From contig JAHBXZ010000011.1 of NCBI GenBank assembly GCA_019636215.1, forward strand, positions 98,697 through 162,696: a DNA stretch of 64,000 nucleotides. Reading direction: 5' to 3'. A program made the translations under genes and the position numbers. Below, piece by piece: positions 14,968 through 23,477 of the stretch; position 1 is the stretch's first letter; each line of letters begins with the position of its first letter. Under the pieces are notes generated by a model. It was not told the origin of the DNA. It made no database searches and was given only the letters and a program-made list of their open reading frames with translations. Source of the stretch: Planctomycetota bacterium (GTDB lineage Bacteria; Planctomycetota; UBA8742; UBA2392).

Positions 14968-17900
14968 CACCGTACCAGAAGCCGGCCCGGCCCCAAAGCC
15001 GGCCGTCAAGCACGGCGTACTGCGGCTCAAGACCGCGGTTGCGCTGCCGTTGCTGTTTGGCGTGGCCGCGATCTGCTACTGGCTGTTCATTGACGGAGTG
15101 GTGCGAGACCAGTTGCTGGCCCAGAGCATCAGTTATGCGGGCAAGGGCGGCAACGCGGAAGTAGAGCGCGTTTCGTTCAGCATCTTCGGCCCGCAGCTGA
15201 AGGTCGAGAAACTTCGCGCCTGGCAGAATCTCGAGGGCGGCAAAGAACACGAAGTGATCTGGGTGAAAGAAGCCGTCTTTGACGTCGAGTTCTGGCCGCT
15301 GCTGGAACGCCGCGTTGTTGTCAATCAGCTCACGGCCTCGCAGGTGCGCTGGCACTCCCCGATCAGCGACAAGCCTGAGCCCGAAGTACAGCAGGCGCCC
15401 CCCACCGACACCAGCAACGGCACACTCAACGAGTACCTGAAACATGCCCAGGAAATCCTGAACAGTGAAGAACTGCGCCAGGCCCTGGACTGGATTCAGC
15501 AGCTTGAGGAATACACACGAGACAAGACAGAAACCGAACCTGCCGCGCCTGATGCCCCCCCGGCCAAGGAGCCCTCACCCGCCAGCAACGAGGTCGTCAT
15601 TGTCGAGACCGAAAAGGAGCTCGGGCCGCCGGCCCGTGCCCCCTATGTAACCGAGGCGCTGTCCCGCACCGGGGCGCAACCGACCTTTGTTCTTCGCAAG
15701 GCCGGGCTGGACGAACTTGAGATCACCTGGGGCAGCCCCAAAAAGGCGCGCTTTGCCCGCAAGGTCACCAACCTGCTGCTGTCGGCCGAAAGCGTGTCGT
15801 CGGACCCCGTGGCCTACGGCATGCCGATGCAGTTCAAGGCCGAGGGCGACCTTGATGGCGAGGCCGCACGGCGCGTGCAACTTGGCCTGACGGTGAACTT
15901 TGATGCGCAGTCGCTGATCAGGGTTGAACAGGTCAACGGCATCGCCGGCATCAAGACGCTTTCGCTGAAGGGGCTTGTGGACACAGAGCTGTTCGGCGAC
16001 ACGCTGACGGACGTCGGCATCTCGATCAGCCACTTTTCGGGCCTGCACGCGGATTTCCCGCGCCGCACCAGGCTGATGCTTCAAGGCGGGATTGCACCCA
16101 GGGGATTCGACAAGCCGGGCAAGGCCAGCTTCAGCCTGTGGTTTGGCGGCTATTCGGGCGGCAAGACCTGGACGGCGTTCATGCCAAGCGGCATCGGTGT
16201 GCAGGTAGAAAACTTCCCGGTGCAGGGGATTCTGAAACTGGTCGGCGGGTCGCCCCTGCCACTGGAGGACGGGCCCGCGACCATCAGCTTCGGCACCTGC
16301 GACGCGCAGGGCCACTTCGGCACGCCTGATGCGGCCATGACCTGGCACGACGGTTTCAAAGTGCGGGTGCGGCTTACTTTGCTGGGAGTGCGCTTCAAGG
16401 AAACCGGCGACGCCCTGGGCGGGGCGCCGGGCGTACTGGTCGTCAAAGGACTCAATCGGGTGCTGGAGGGCATGGGCGGCCTGGACGTGATCGTGGGCTT
16501 TGAAGGCAGCAAGGACCGCATCGCGCTGGGGCTGGAACGCCCGGGCCTGCGAGCGTTCTTTGACGCGATAGTCAACGCGCTTGAGGTCAGCGCCAGCGAC
16601 CTTGAAGGGTTTGTCGAGCTGCCCTTTGCCGTGGACGGCACGGCCAAGATAGGCCTTGCCAGTGTCAACGCCGACGGCAGCAAGCGCGACCCGAAGTTGA
16701 ACCTCAGCGGTGAAACCCGCCACGACCTGAACGACCTGCGGGTCTCGTTGAACCTGGCCGGCGTCAACCTGAAACCCAAGCCCGGGCAATCCAGTATCCT
16801 GGGCCTGCCCGCGGAGGACTTTTGCCGCGCGTTCAATGCGTTTTTGGGCCAGGAGGGCGGCGTTGCCCTGCGCACCCGCATTTTCGACGCCAAAGGAGCA
16901 TTCAGCCCGGCCCTGGAAAGCCCCGGCATTCGCGGTCTTGTGGACGCCCTGGCCGGGGTACTCAGCTACACCGGCGCGCAACTGAACACACAGTTCAACC
17001 TGCCGATGAACATCGCGCCCGATGCCGTCATCAAGTGTGCCAGTGTAGACGCCGATGGCACCGTGCGCGGCCTGCACAGCCCCGGCGCCGACAGCGACAG
17101 CCTCAAGGGCCTGCGGCTGGTGCTTAAAACCGACAACCTGCGCGTGACGCCAAAGCCCGGCCAAAGCACCATCTGGGGCCTGCCAGCGACGGACTTCTGC
17201 GCGGCCTTCAACGACTTTGCCAACTCGCCCGACGGCAAGGGCATGGCGTTCACGTTTGGCGTGTTTGACGACCAGGCAGCATTTGCCCCGGCGCTGCTGA
17301 GCCCGGGGGCGCGCGGGCTTGTCGATTCGCTGGCCGGCTTCCTGCGGTACTCAGGCCAGGCGTTGAACGCACAGTTCAATCTGCCTGTCACGATCAACAA
17401 CGACGCCACGGTGCGGCTGGAAAGCATCGACGGCGACGGCAATGTGCGCGGCTGGAACAGCCCCGGTGCTGATGCCATGAGCCTGAGCGGCCTGCGCATC
17501 CGCCTGAAGTCCGACAACCTGCGCGCTTCGCCCAAGTCCGGACAGACCACGGTGTGGGGCCTGCCGGCGGCGGATTTCTGCGCGGCCTTCAACACCTTTG
17601 CAACGACAGATGATGGCAAGGGCTTGGCATTCACGTTTGGCGTGTTTGACGACAAGGCCGTTTTCGCCCCGTCGCTGGTCAGCCCCGGCATGCGTGGCCT
17701 GGTGGACGCCTTGGCCGGGGTCATGAGCTACAGCGGCGCGCAGATCAACCAGCAGTTCAGCCTTCCCGTAAGCCTGCCGGCCGACGCGCGTTTCAAGCTT
17801 GCCAGCGTGGACGACAAGGGCGCGACCCGCGGCCTGTCGAGCCCCGGCGCCGATGCCATGAGCCTGGACGGCCTGCGCCTGCGGCTGCACGGGGCGAACT

Positions 17901-18700
17901 TCAAGGTCAGCCCCAAACCGGGCCAGAAGGATGTGCTTGGACTGCCGCCGCAGGAGTTCTGCAACGCCTTCAACACCTTTCTTGAGTCACAGGGCAGCGC
18001 GGGCCTGGCGCTGGATTTTGGTGTGCTGGACGAAAAGGGCACCTTCAGCCCGACGCTGAAGAGCCCCGGCGCAAGGGGCTTGATGGACGGCGTGATCGGC
18101 AGCCTGAAGTACAACGGCAAGCAGATGAACAGCCTGTTCAACCTGCCCTTTGAATTGGTGGAGGTCGCCAGCGCGGAGTTCCAGAGTGTAGATGCCACCG
18201 GCAAGCCGCGAAGTGCGGCCAGCCCCGGCGCGGACCAGAACGACCTGAAGGACTTCCGTGTATTCCTGCTGCTCAAGAACGGTTTCTGCGCCAAGAAGAA
18301 AGGCGTGGACACCGTGCTGGGCATTCCCGCCGACTACTTCACCTACGCATGGAATCGGCTGAATGCCGGCATGCAGCCAACGGGCCTGCCGCTTACGCTC
18401 AAACTGTTTGACGCCAAGGGGACATTCAGCCCGGCGGTCGACAAGCCTGACGACAAGCAGCTGGTGGCGATGCTGGGCCAGGCCGTGGGCATCAACGACT
18501 TTGCCAAGAACTTCGGGCAGATGGCCGGCAAGTACGGCGACTTTGACGACTTCCAGAAGCGCGGCATTGACGCGGCCAAAGACATGCAAAGCGGAAAGAT
18601 CAAGCTGCCCGGCACAGGCGAGAAGAAGCCGGACGAAAAACCGGACGAAAAACCCAAGTTGCCGGAAGTTCCCAAGGTAAGGATGCCCTGGGAAAAATAG
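14939..18700 (+). CDS. Large AsmA/TIGR03545-like membrane-anchored protein with tandem repeats
   Basis: About 1253 residues with one N-terminal membrane span (AVALPLLFGVAAICYWLFI, about residues 33-51). A region follows that resembles the start of AsmA/TamB-like or TIGR03545 proteins (VSFSIFGPQLKVEKLRAW, then VNQLTASQVRW). From about 16350 to 18620 it consists of around six tandem repeats of about 126 residues. The signatures recur: DFCAAFNxF, SPGARGLVDxLAG, NxQFNLP and SPGADxxSLxGLR. The C-terminus is Lys/Pro/Glu-rich (EKKPDEKPDEKPKLPE). The only available start is a TTG at 14939 overlapping the upstream gene, so the exact start is unsure. Large size, a single anchor and beta-rich repeats suggest a periplasmic bridge or scaffold near the outer membrane. 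That is inference. Confidence 0.7.
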   Translation: MCSSEPPLPDTVPEAGPAPKPAVKHGVLRLKTAVALPLLFGVAAICYWLFIDGVVRDQLLAQSISYAGKGGNAEVERVSFSIFGPQLKVEKLRAWQNLEGGKEHEVIWVKEAVFDVEFWPLLERRVVVNQLTASQVRWHSPISDKPEPEVQQAPPTDTSNGTLNEYLKHAQEILNSEELRQALDWIQQLEEYTRDKTETEPAAPDAPPAKEPSPASNEVVIVETEKELGPPARAPYVTEALSRTGAQPTFVLRKAGLDELEITWGSPKKARFARKVTNLLLSAESVSSDPVAYGMPMQFKAEGDLDGEAARRVQLGLTVNFDAQSLIRVEQVNGIAGIKTLSLKGLVDTELFGDTLTDVGISISHFSGLHADFPRRTRLMLQGGIAPRGFDKPGKASFSLWFGGYSGGKTWTAFMPSGIGVQVENFPVQGILKLVGGSPLPLEDGPATISFGTCDAQGHFGTPDAAMTWHDGFKVRVRLTLLGVRFKETGDALGGAPGVLVVKGLNRVLEGMGGLDVIVGFEGSKDRIALGLERPGLRAFFDAIVNALEVSASDLEGFVELPFAVDGTAKIGLASVNADGSKRDPKLNLSGETRHDLNDLRVSLNLAGVNLKPKPGQSSILGLPAEDFCRAFNAFLGQEGGVALRTRIFDAKGAFSPALESPGIRGLVDALAGVLSYTGAQLNTQFNLPMNIAPDAVIKCASVDADGTVRGLHSPGADSDSLKGLRLVLKTDNLRVTPKPGQSTIWGLPATDFCAAFNDFANSPDGKGMAFTFGVFDDQAAFAPALLSPGARGLVDSLAGFLRYSGQALNAQFNLPVTINNDATVRLESIDGDGNVRGWNSPGADAMSLSGLRIRLKSDNLRASPKSGQTTVWGLPAADFCAAFNTFATTDDGKGLAFTFGVFDDKAVFAPSLVSPGMRGLVDALAGVMSYSGAQINQQFSLPVSLPADARFKLASVDDKGATRGLSSPGADAMSLDGLRLRLHGANFKVSPKPGQKDVLGLPPQEFCNAFNTFLESQGSAGLALDFGVLDEKGTFSPTLKSPGARGLMDGVIGSLKYNGKQMNSLFNLPFELVEVASAEFQSVDATGKPRSAASPGADQNDLKDFRVFLLLKNGFCAKKKGVDTVLGIPADYFTYAWNRLNAGMQPTGLPLTLKLFDAKGTFSPAVDKPDDKQLVAMLGQAVGINDFAKNFGQMAGKYGDFDDFQKRGIDAAKDMQSGKIKLPGTGEKKPDEKPDEKPKLPEVPKVRMPWEK

Positions 18701-18740
18701 GTGCCAGCACGATGCCGGTCCGCTTCGCGGGCCGGCATCG

Positions 18741-18818
18741 TGGTACACGGAGAGGGATTCGAACCCACACTGTCCTCGTTCTAAGCGAGGCGCCTCCTGC
18801 CGATTGGGCTACCCGTGT
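18741..18818 (-). tRNA. Unusual class I tRNA with anticodon TAG
   Basis: The acceptor ACACGGG pairs with TCCGTGT (one G-T). T8 and A9 are in place, the anticodon stem CCTCG/CGAGG encloses CTTAGAA, and the T-loop is TTCGAAT. The discriminator is A and CCA is encoded. The anticodon TAG would read CUA (Leu), but the variable loop is only five bases, unlike the long arm of bacterial tRNA-Leu. Position 37 is A rather than the usual G of tRNA-Leu. The D-stem pairs at only three positions (GCC/GGC) and the T-stem has a T-T mismatch. It is either a noncanonical CUA decoder or a decaying tRNA. It stands alone, next to a terminator-like hairpin. Confidence 0.65.
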
Positions 18819-18823
18819 ACGTG

Positions 18824-18862
18824 TGAGAAAAGCAAACCGCCGCCGAAACATCGGCGGCGGTT
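18824..18862 (-). terminator. Intrinsic terminator downstream of topA
   Basis: A perfect 12-bp stem (AACCGCCGCCGA with TCGGCGGCGGTT, loop AACA) is followed on the minus strand by TTTGCTTTTCTC. It lies about 300 bases past the topA stop and only a few bases before the 5' end of the UAG tRNA. That leaves little room for a separate tRNA promoter. Confidence 0.6.
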
Positions 18863-19163
18863 CGCATCAAGAATGCGTCTAACCCAAACCGCCTTCGCCG
18901 CCTGAGCGTTGGCTCAAGCGAGTGCACCGAAGGGACTGACTTAGACGTGCTATGTTCATTGGTCTTGCCTCGCATGACACTTTACACGTCAAGAGTTGAC
19001 GCGTCAAGGGCAGATTGCGGCTTTTATGTGGCATCGCCGTCCCGGCGATGCGTTTGCATGGCCCTCTGGGCCATGCGCAGGCGCATTCTGGCAACGCAAT
19101 GAGTTGGCAGATCGTTGCTACGCAACCGCGCCTGCAAACCTATCGGCGGGGGCGCTGATGCCA
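18863..19163. other. Structured non-coding stretch between topA and its terminator
   Basis: No credible gene lies in this 300-bp gap. From 19026 to 19137 it contains three consecutive palindromes. Two short perfect hairpins, GCATCGCCG-TCC-CGGCGATGC and GCATGGCCC-TCT-GGGCCATGC, are separated by GTTT. A longer structure follows, closed by GCAGGCGC/GCGCCTGC. The layout resembles a clustered intergenic repeat or an RNA 3' UTR of topA. No second copy is seen in this window. Confidence 0.5.
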
Positions 19164-21776
19164 CTATCCCACCGCGGCTGCGGCGTCTTCGTCAACCTCA
19201 GGTGGCGTGCCGGCTTCGGCGGCTTCGGCCTCGCGCTCGGCCTTGATGCGTTCGTACTTGGCAATGGCTTCCTGGCGGGCGTTTTCATCCTGCTTCAGCC
19301 TGCCTTCGTCCATGGCTGCCTTGGCCTTGGCCGGGTTGAATGTGTTCTTGCAGTCCGGATAGCCCGAACAGCCGATGAACGGCCGGCCACGGAAGAACTT
19401 GGTCTGCATCGGCTTGCCGCACAGGTCGCAGCTTAGGCCGGCAAACTCAGCCTCTGTCTGCAACTGCTTGAGCGACTTTTCACTGTCCAGCGAGCGCGTA
19501 CCGCGGCAGGCCGGGAAAGTGCTGCAACCCAGAAACGGCCCGCGGCGGCTCATGCGCACGACCAATTCCTTGCCGCAGATCGGGCACTCCAGGTCTTCTT
19601 TCTTCACGCGCAGGATCTTGCCGTGTTTGTCCAGCGGCACGGTACCTTTGCATTCGGGGAACTTGCTGCAGCCAAAGAACTTGCCGAAGCGGCTCCAGCG
19701 TTCCACCATCTTCTCGCCGCACACCGGGCAGGGCACCGGGTTGCCCTTTTCATCCAGTGCGTCGCGGCCCTTGATCTTTTCGATCTTCTGCTCGGCGTCG
19801 GCGAGTTCCTCTTCAAAGATCGCGTAGAAGTTGCGCAGCACCTCTACCCAGTCCAGCTCGCCCTCTTCGATCTTGTCGAGCTGTGCCTCCATCTTGCTGG
19901 TGAAGTCGGTCTGCACAATGCGAGTGAAGTTGGCCACCAGCAGGTCGTTGACCATGATGCCGAGGTCGCTGGCAAAAAACCGGCGCTTGTCCACGCGCGC
20001 ATAGTTGCGGTCCTGCAGCGTGCCAATGATGGCCGCGTAGGTGCTGGGCCGGCCGATACCCTCTTTCTCGAGTGTTTTGACCAGGCTGGCTTCCGTGAAA
20101 CGCGGCGGCGGCTGGGTGAAGTGCTGGTCGGGCTGAACCTTGTGGTCGACCAGCTTCTGCTGTTCGGCAAGTTCGGGCAGCAGTTGTTCGTTCGGGTCCA
20201 GGCGCAGGCCGCTGACCCTTGTGTGCCCGTCGAACACCAGGCGCTTGCCGTTGGCGCGGAACATCGCGTCCCCCGCCTCGACTTCCACACTGGTGACAGC
20301 GTACACCGCAGGGTTCATCTGGCATGAAATGAAGCGTTCCCAGATCAGCGTGTAAAGGCGCCGCTGGTCTTTGTCCAGAAAGCGCGCCAGCGAATCCGGT
20401 GTGCGCGCCGCGCCGGTGGGGCGTATGGCTTCGTGCGCCGCCTGGGCCTTGCTGTTGGTCTTGTAAAACACGCCCTTCTCGGGCACGTACTGCTGGCCGA
20501 ACTCGCGCGTTATCAGCTCGCGGGCCTCATTCACAGCAAAGTCGCTCAGGTGAACGCTGTCGGTTCGCATGTAGGTGATCAGGCCCGTGGGGCCTTCTTC
20601 GCCGATTTCGACACCTTCGTACAACCGCTGGGCGACCTGCATTGTCTTGCGCGCCGAAAACCCAAGGCGCGTGCTGGCCGCCTGCTGCAATGTGCTGGTG
20701 ATGAACGGCGGGCGTGGCCGGTCGCGGCGTTCCTTGGTTTCGACCTTGGTGATTACAAACGGCTTGCCCTTTACATGGGCCAGCACTTCATCAACGGCCG
20801 CCTGGTTGGGCAGAACCGGCGTGTCGCCCTTCCAGCGCTTGAGGTCCGCGTAGAAGACCCCCTGGGGCAACCGGGCCTTTTCGGCCTTTTCTTCCGGTAC
20901 GTCTACTTCTTCTTCTTTAACAGCGTCATCCGAATCAGCCGTTGCGTCGGCCGGCTTCTGCTCGCGGGTTGTCCCGTGGTAGTCCTTGAGAAACTGTGCA
21001 AGTTGCGCACTGTCCTGGGCGTCCAGTTTGTCCTGGCCCAGATAGGCCGTGATCGACCAGTATTCTTCAGGCTTGAAACCCAGGATCTCGCGCTCGCGCT
21101 CAACAATCAGCTTCAGCGCAACGGATTGCACACGGCCGGCGCTCAGGCCCCGGAAGATCTTCTTCCACAGCAGAGGCGAAATCTTGTAGCCCACCAGGCG
21201 GTCCAGCACGCGGCGGGCCTGCTGCGCATTCACCAGGTTGCTGGCAATGTCGCGCGGGTGTTCAAAAGCGTGCTGGATGGCCTTCTTGGTGATTTCATTG
21301 AACGTCACGCGCCGGGCACGGTCGTCGGGAATCTGCAGTGCTTCCTTCAAGTGCCAGGCGATGGCCTCGCCCTCGCGGTCAGGGTCAGGCGCCAGGTACA
21401 CGATCTTGGCCTTGGCCGCTGCTGACCGCAGATCCTTGATGATGTCCTTCTTGCCGCGGATGGTCAGGTACTGCGGGGCGAAGTCGTGCTCAACATCAAT
21501 GCCCAGCTTGCTTTTGGGCAGGTCGCGCACGTGGCCGACACTGGCCTTCACCACATAGCCAGAGCCCAGGTATCGATTGATCGTCTTGGCCTTGGCCGGC
21601 GACTCCACAATCACCAGCGGCTTGCCGCGCGGGCTGGACGAAGCACCGCCCTTGCCCTTGGCAGGCTTGCGCTTGGCCTTGCGCTTGGCTTTTGGCCTGG
21701 CCGGTTTGGCGGCAGCCACGCTGGATGGATCGACCGGTTCGTTCATTGGGGGCGGAAGGATAAGCAGTTGCTGCAT
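19164..21776 (-). CDS. topA: DNA topoisomerase I
   Basis: Type IA topoisomerase that relaxes negative supercoils. The Toprim domain starts at GKPLVIVESPAKAKTINRYL and holds DPDREGEAIAWHLKE. The active-site Tyr is in TYMRTDSVHLSDF near residue 400. Three C-terminal four-cysteine zinc ribbons follow (CPVCGEKM...CSKFPEC, CPICGKEL...CSTFPAC, CDLCGKPM...CSGYPDC). The 870 residues include an acidic insertion (DDAVKEEEVDVPEEKAEKA) and a basic N-terminal extension rich in KPARPKAKRKAKRK. An alternative ATG at 21744-21746 would remove ten residues. ruvX lies upstream in the same direction. Confidence 0.97.
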   Translation of the reverse strand: MQQLLILPPPMNEPVDPSSVAAAKPARPKAKRKAKRKPAKGKGGASSSPRGKPLVIVESPAKAKTINRYLGSGYVVKASVGHVRDLPKSKLGIDVEHDFAPQYLTIRGKKDIIKDLRSAAAKAKIVYLAPDPDREGEAIAWHLKEALQIPDDRARRVTFNEITKKAIQHAFEHPRDIASNLVNAQQARRVLDRLVGYKISPLLWKKIFRGLSAGRVQSVALKLIVEREREILGFKPEEYWSITAYLGQDKLDAQDSAQLAQFLKDYHGTTREQKPADATADSDDAVKEEEVDVPEEKAEKARLPQGVFYADLKRWKGDTPVLPNQAAVDEVLAHVKGKPFVITKVETKERRDRPRPPFITSTLQQAASTRLGFSARKTMQVAQRLYEGVEIGEEGPTGLITYMRTDSVHLSDFAVNEARELITREFGQQYVPEKGVFYKTNSKAQAAHEAIRPTGAARTPDSLARFLDKDQRRLYTLIWERFISCQMNPAVYAVTSVEVEAGDAMFRANGKRLVFDGHTRVSGLRLDPNEQLLPELAEQQKLVDHKVQPDQHFTQPPPRFTEASLVKTLEKEGIGRPSTYAAIIGTLQDRNYARVDKRRFFASDLGIMVNDLLVANFTRIVQTDFTSKMEAQLDKIEEGELDWVEVLRNFYAIFEEELADAEQKIEKIKGRDALDEKGNPVPCPVCGEKMVERWSRFGKFFGCSKFPECKGTVPLDKHGKILRVKKEDLECPICGKELVVRMSRRGPFLGCSTFPACRGTRSLDSEKSLKQLQTEAEFAGLSCDLCGKPMQTKFFRGRPFIGCSGYPDCKNTFNPAKAKAAMDEGRLKQDENARQEAIAKYERIKAEREAEAAEAGTPPEVDEDAAAAVG

Positions 21777-21940
21777 GGACTGTCAAACCGGGGTCGTCGC
21801 AAGTGGTCGAAAATCAGAACCGACCATGCCTGCCTGCGCGCCCTTGCAAGCCCGGTGGGGCACTGCCCTGCAAACCGCTTCACATGAGGCCCGGCCGCCG
21901 GTTGCTTCCGGTCGTGCCGCACTCAAAAACGGCGCATGCT

Positions 21941-22360
21941 TCAGGCCTTGAAAAAAACTTCCAGAAGCAGGGCCGCGCTGACGGCGTGAACGCGCATTTT
22001 GCGCTCGCTGGGTTTCAGTCCGCCGTCAATCAACCTGCCTTCGGCCTCGAAGCTGCTGAGCCTTTCGTCGACAAGTTCCACGGGCAAACCGGACGCCTCT
22101 GCTAACCGGGCCGCGAACGCGCGGGCGGACTTGCACCCGGCACTTTCGCTGCCATCCATGTTCAGGGGCAGGCCTACCACAAAGCCCTTCGCGCCGTGGT
22201 CGGTGGCGATGCGCAGCAGTTGCTTCAAGAGGGCTGCTTCCGGGGATGCATCCAGCGTTCGCAGTGGCGCGGCAACGCCACTGGCCGCGTCCCCCACCGC
22301 AATGCCAACATAGCGTGTGCCGGGATCTACGCCGATCCATGCGCCTTCAGGCATTGGCAT
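21941..22360 (-). CDS. ruvX: Putative pre-16S rRNA nuclease / Holliday junction resolvase-like protein (YqgF/RuvX)
   Basis: RNase H-fold protein implicated in maturing the 5' end of 16S rRNA. It has 139 residues. The family acidic residue is in WIGVDPGTRYVGIAVGD, with VVGLPLNMDGSES and VDERLSSFEAEGRL following. The ATG at 22358-22360 is chosen because GGAG lies five bases upstream; a TTG eight codons earlier is possible. It overlaps the end of the upstream guanylyltransferase gene by about 14 bases, so the two are probably co-translated. Confidence 0.9.
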   Translation of the reverse strand: MPMPEGAWIGVDPGTRYVGIAVGDAASGVAAPLRTLDASPEAALLKQLLRIATDHGAKGFVVGLPLNMDGSESAGCKSARAFAARLAEASGLPVELVDERLSSFEAEGRLIDGGLKPSERKMRVHAVSAALLLEVFFKA

Positions 22361-23360
22361 CGGGCTCCGCGGCCTGCCTTCCAACCTGCTTCACCTGCTG
22401 TCCTGCGCCCTTGCGCATGACCAGTATGCGGTCGCCATCAGCCACAACCAGAAGATCATCGGCGCCCACTACCGCCACCGTGCGGCCGGGGGCAATGGCC
22501 ACATTGCCCTGCCCGGTTTCTATCAGCCTGCCCTGGCCCACAGCGCCACTGCGCAGCAGCGCGTCCCAGGTGCCGATGTCGTCAAAGGTGGCTTCCACCA
22601 CCGCCACCCGCAGGTTGCCGGCTTTTTCGATCAAGCCGTAGTCAATGCTGATGCTTTCCAGGCCCTGGTAGTCCTGCTGCGAAACCGGGCCGGGCTGGGC
22701 AGGTCGCAGGCGCTTGCTGTGCGCGGGCAGGTGGCTAGCCAGTTCGCGGTCGAAGGTCTCCAGCCGGAACAGAGAGCAGCCCACATTCCACAGAAACCCG
22801 CGGGCGATCAGTTCACGGGCGCCCTCGCCGGGCTTTTCGACAAACCGGCGCACGGCAAACACGCCGCTGCTTATGCTGTCGCCGCGCTGGATGTAGCCAT
22901 AGCCGCCCTGGGGCTCGGCCGGGCGCACACCAAATACGTGAATGGCGGATTCAAAACCCGTCGACGCGCGCGCAGCGTTGACGGCCGCGGCCAAGGCGTT
23001 GCCGGGCTCGATCAGCGTGTCCGCCGGCAGCACCAGCACGTCGGCACCGCCGTCGGTTGCCGCAACGGACTTGCAACCCAGCGTGATGGCCGCCGCGGTG
23101 TCACGCCGCGCTGGCTCGATGCAGAGGTTGCCGGCAGGCAGTGCGGGCAATGCCTTGCGCACACCATCCGCCTGCGCGGCAGAGGTCACCACCAGGATGC
23201 GCGAGGCCTCGGTGCAGGCCAGCGCGCGCTCGAACGCAAGTTCAATCAGAGTGCGCTTGCCGTCTGGCCTCAGCAGATACTTCGGGTGGTCATCACCCGA
23301 AAGCGGCCAGAAGCGCGAAGAAGCGCCCCCGGCAAGGATGAGTGCGTAAAGGGATGCCAT
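22347..23360 (-). CDS. Mannose-1-phosphate guanylyltransferase (short form)
   Basis: Nucleotidyltransferase that makes GDP-mannose from mannose-1-phosphate and GTP. The signature loop is LILAGGASSRFWPLSGDDHPK, with VLPADTLIE and FVEKP further in. At 337 residues it has only the transferase domain and a short left-handed helix end, and lacks the isomerase domain of bifunctional ManC. The start MASLYALIL (23358-23360) is preferred over an ATG four codons upstream. The region just upstream is heptamer element J, and no Shine-Dalgarno is visible. The product would feed glycan or exopolysaccharide synthesis; the sugar specificity is inferred from family only. Confidence 0.85.
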   Translation of the reverse strand: MASLYALILAGGASSRFWPLSGDDHPKYLLRPDGKRTLIELAFERALACTEASRILVVTSAAQADGVRKALPALPAGNLCIEPARRDTAAAITLGCKSVAATDGGADVLVLPADTLIEPGNALAAAVNAARASTGFESAIHVFGVRPAEPQGGYGYIQRGDSISSGVFAVRRFVEKPGEGARELIARGFLWNVGCSLFRLETFDRELASHLPAHSKRLRPAQPGPVSQQDYQGLESISIDYGLIEKAGNLRVAVVEATFDDIGTWDALLRSGAVGQGRLIETGQGNVAIAPGRTVAVVGADDLLVVADGDRILVMRKGAGQQVKQVGRQAAEPDANA

Positions 23361-23363
23361 GTG

Positions 23364-23402
23364 ATGGAACAATCAACAATGAACGATGAACAATGGCTAT
23401 AG
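23364..23402. repeat. Heptamer element J (single clear arm)
   Basis: Four successive 7-mers CAATCAA, CAATGAA, CGATGAA and CAATGGC lie just upstream of the guanylyltransferase gene. A weak inverted counterpart (TTGATTGCTGTGCATTGG) lies at about 23457-23475. It is the least symmetric member of the series. Confidence 0.45.
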
Positions 23403-23477
23403 CGCGTCGGCCCAAAGTTTGCGCGCGGTCGCGGCCGGCCGACACAAGCCGCCGGCTTGATTGCTGTGCATTGGCCT

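Noticed and set aside
15575..17164. 529-codon minus-strand frame
   Set aside because: Shadow of the plus-strand repeat protein; no family features and no start signal.
18741..18818. Amber-suppressor tRNA (anticodon CTA) read on the plus strand
   Set aside because: The T-loop TTCGAAT, A9 and encoded CCA only make sense on the minus strand, where the anticodon is TAG.
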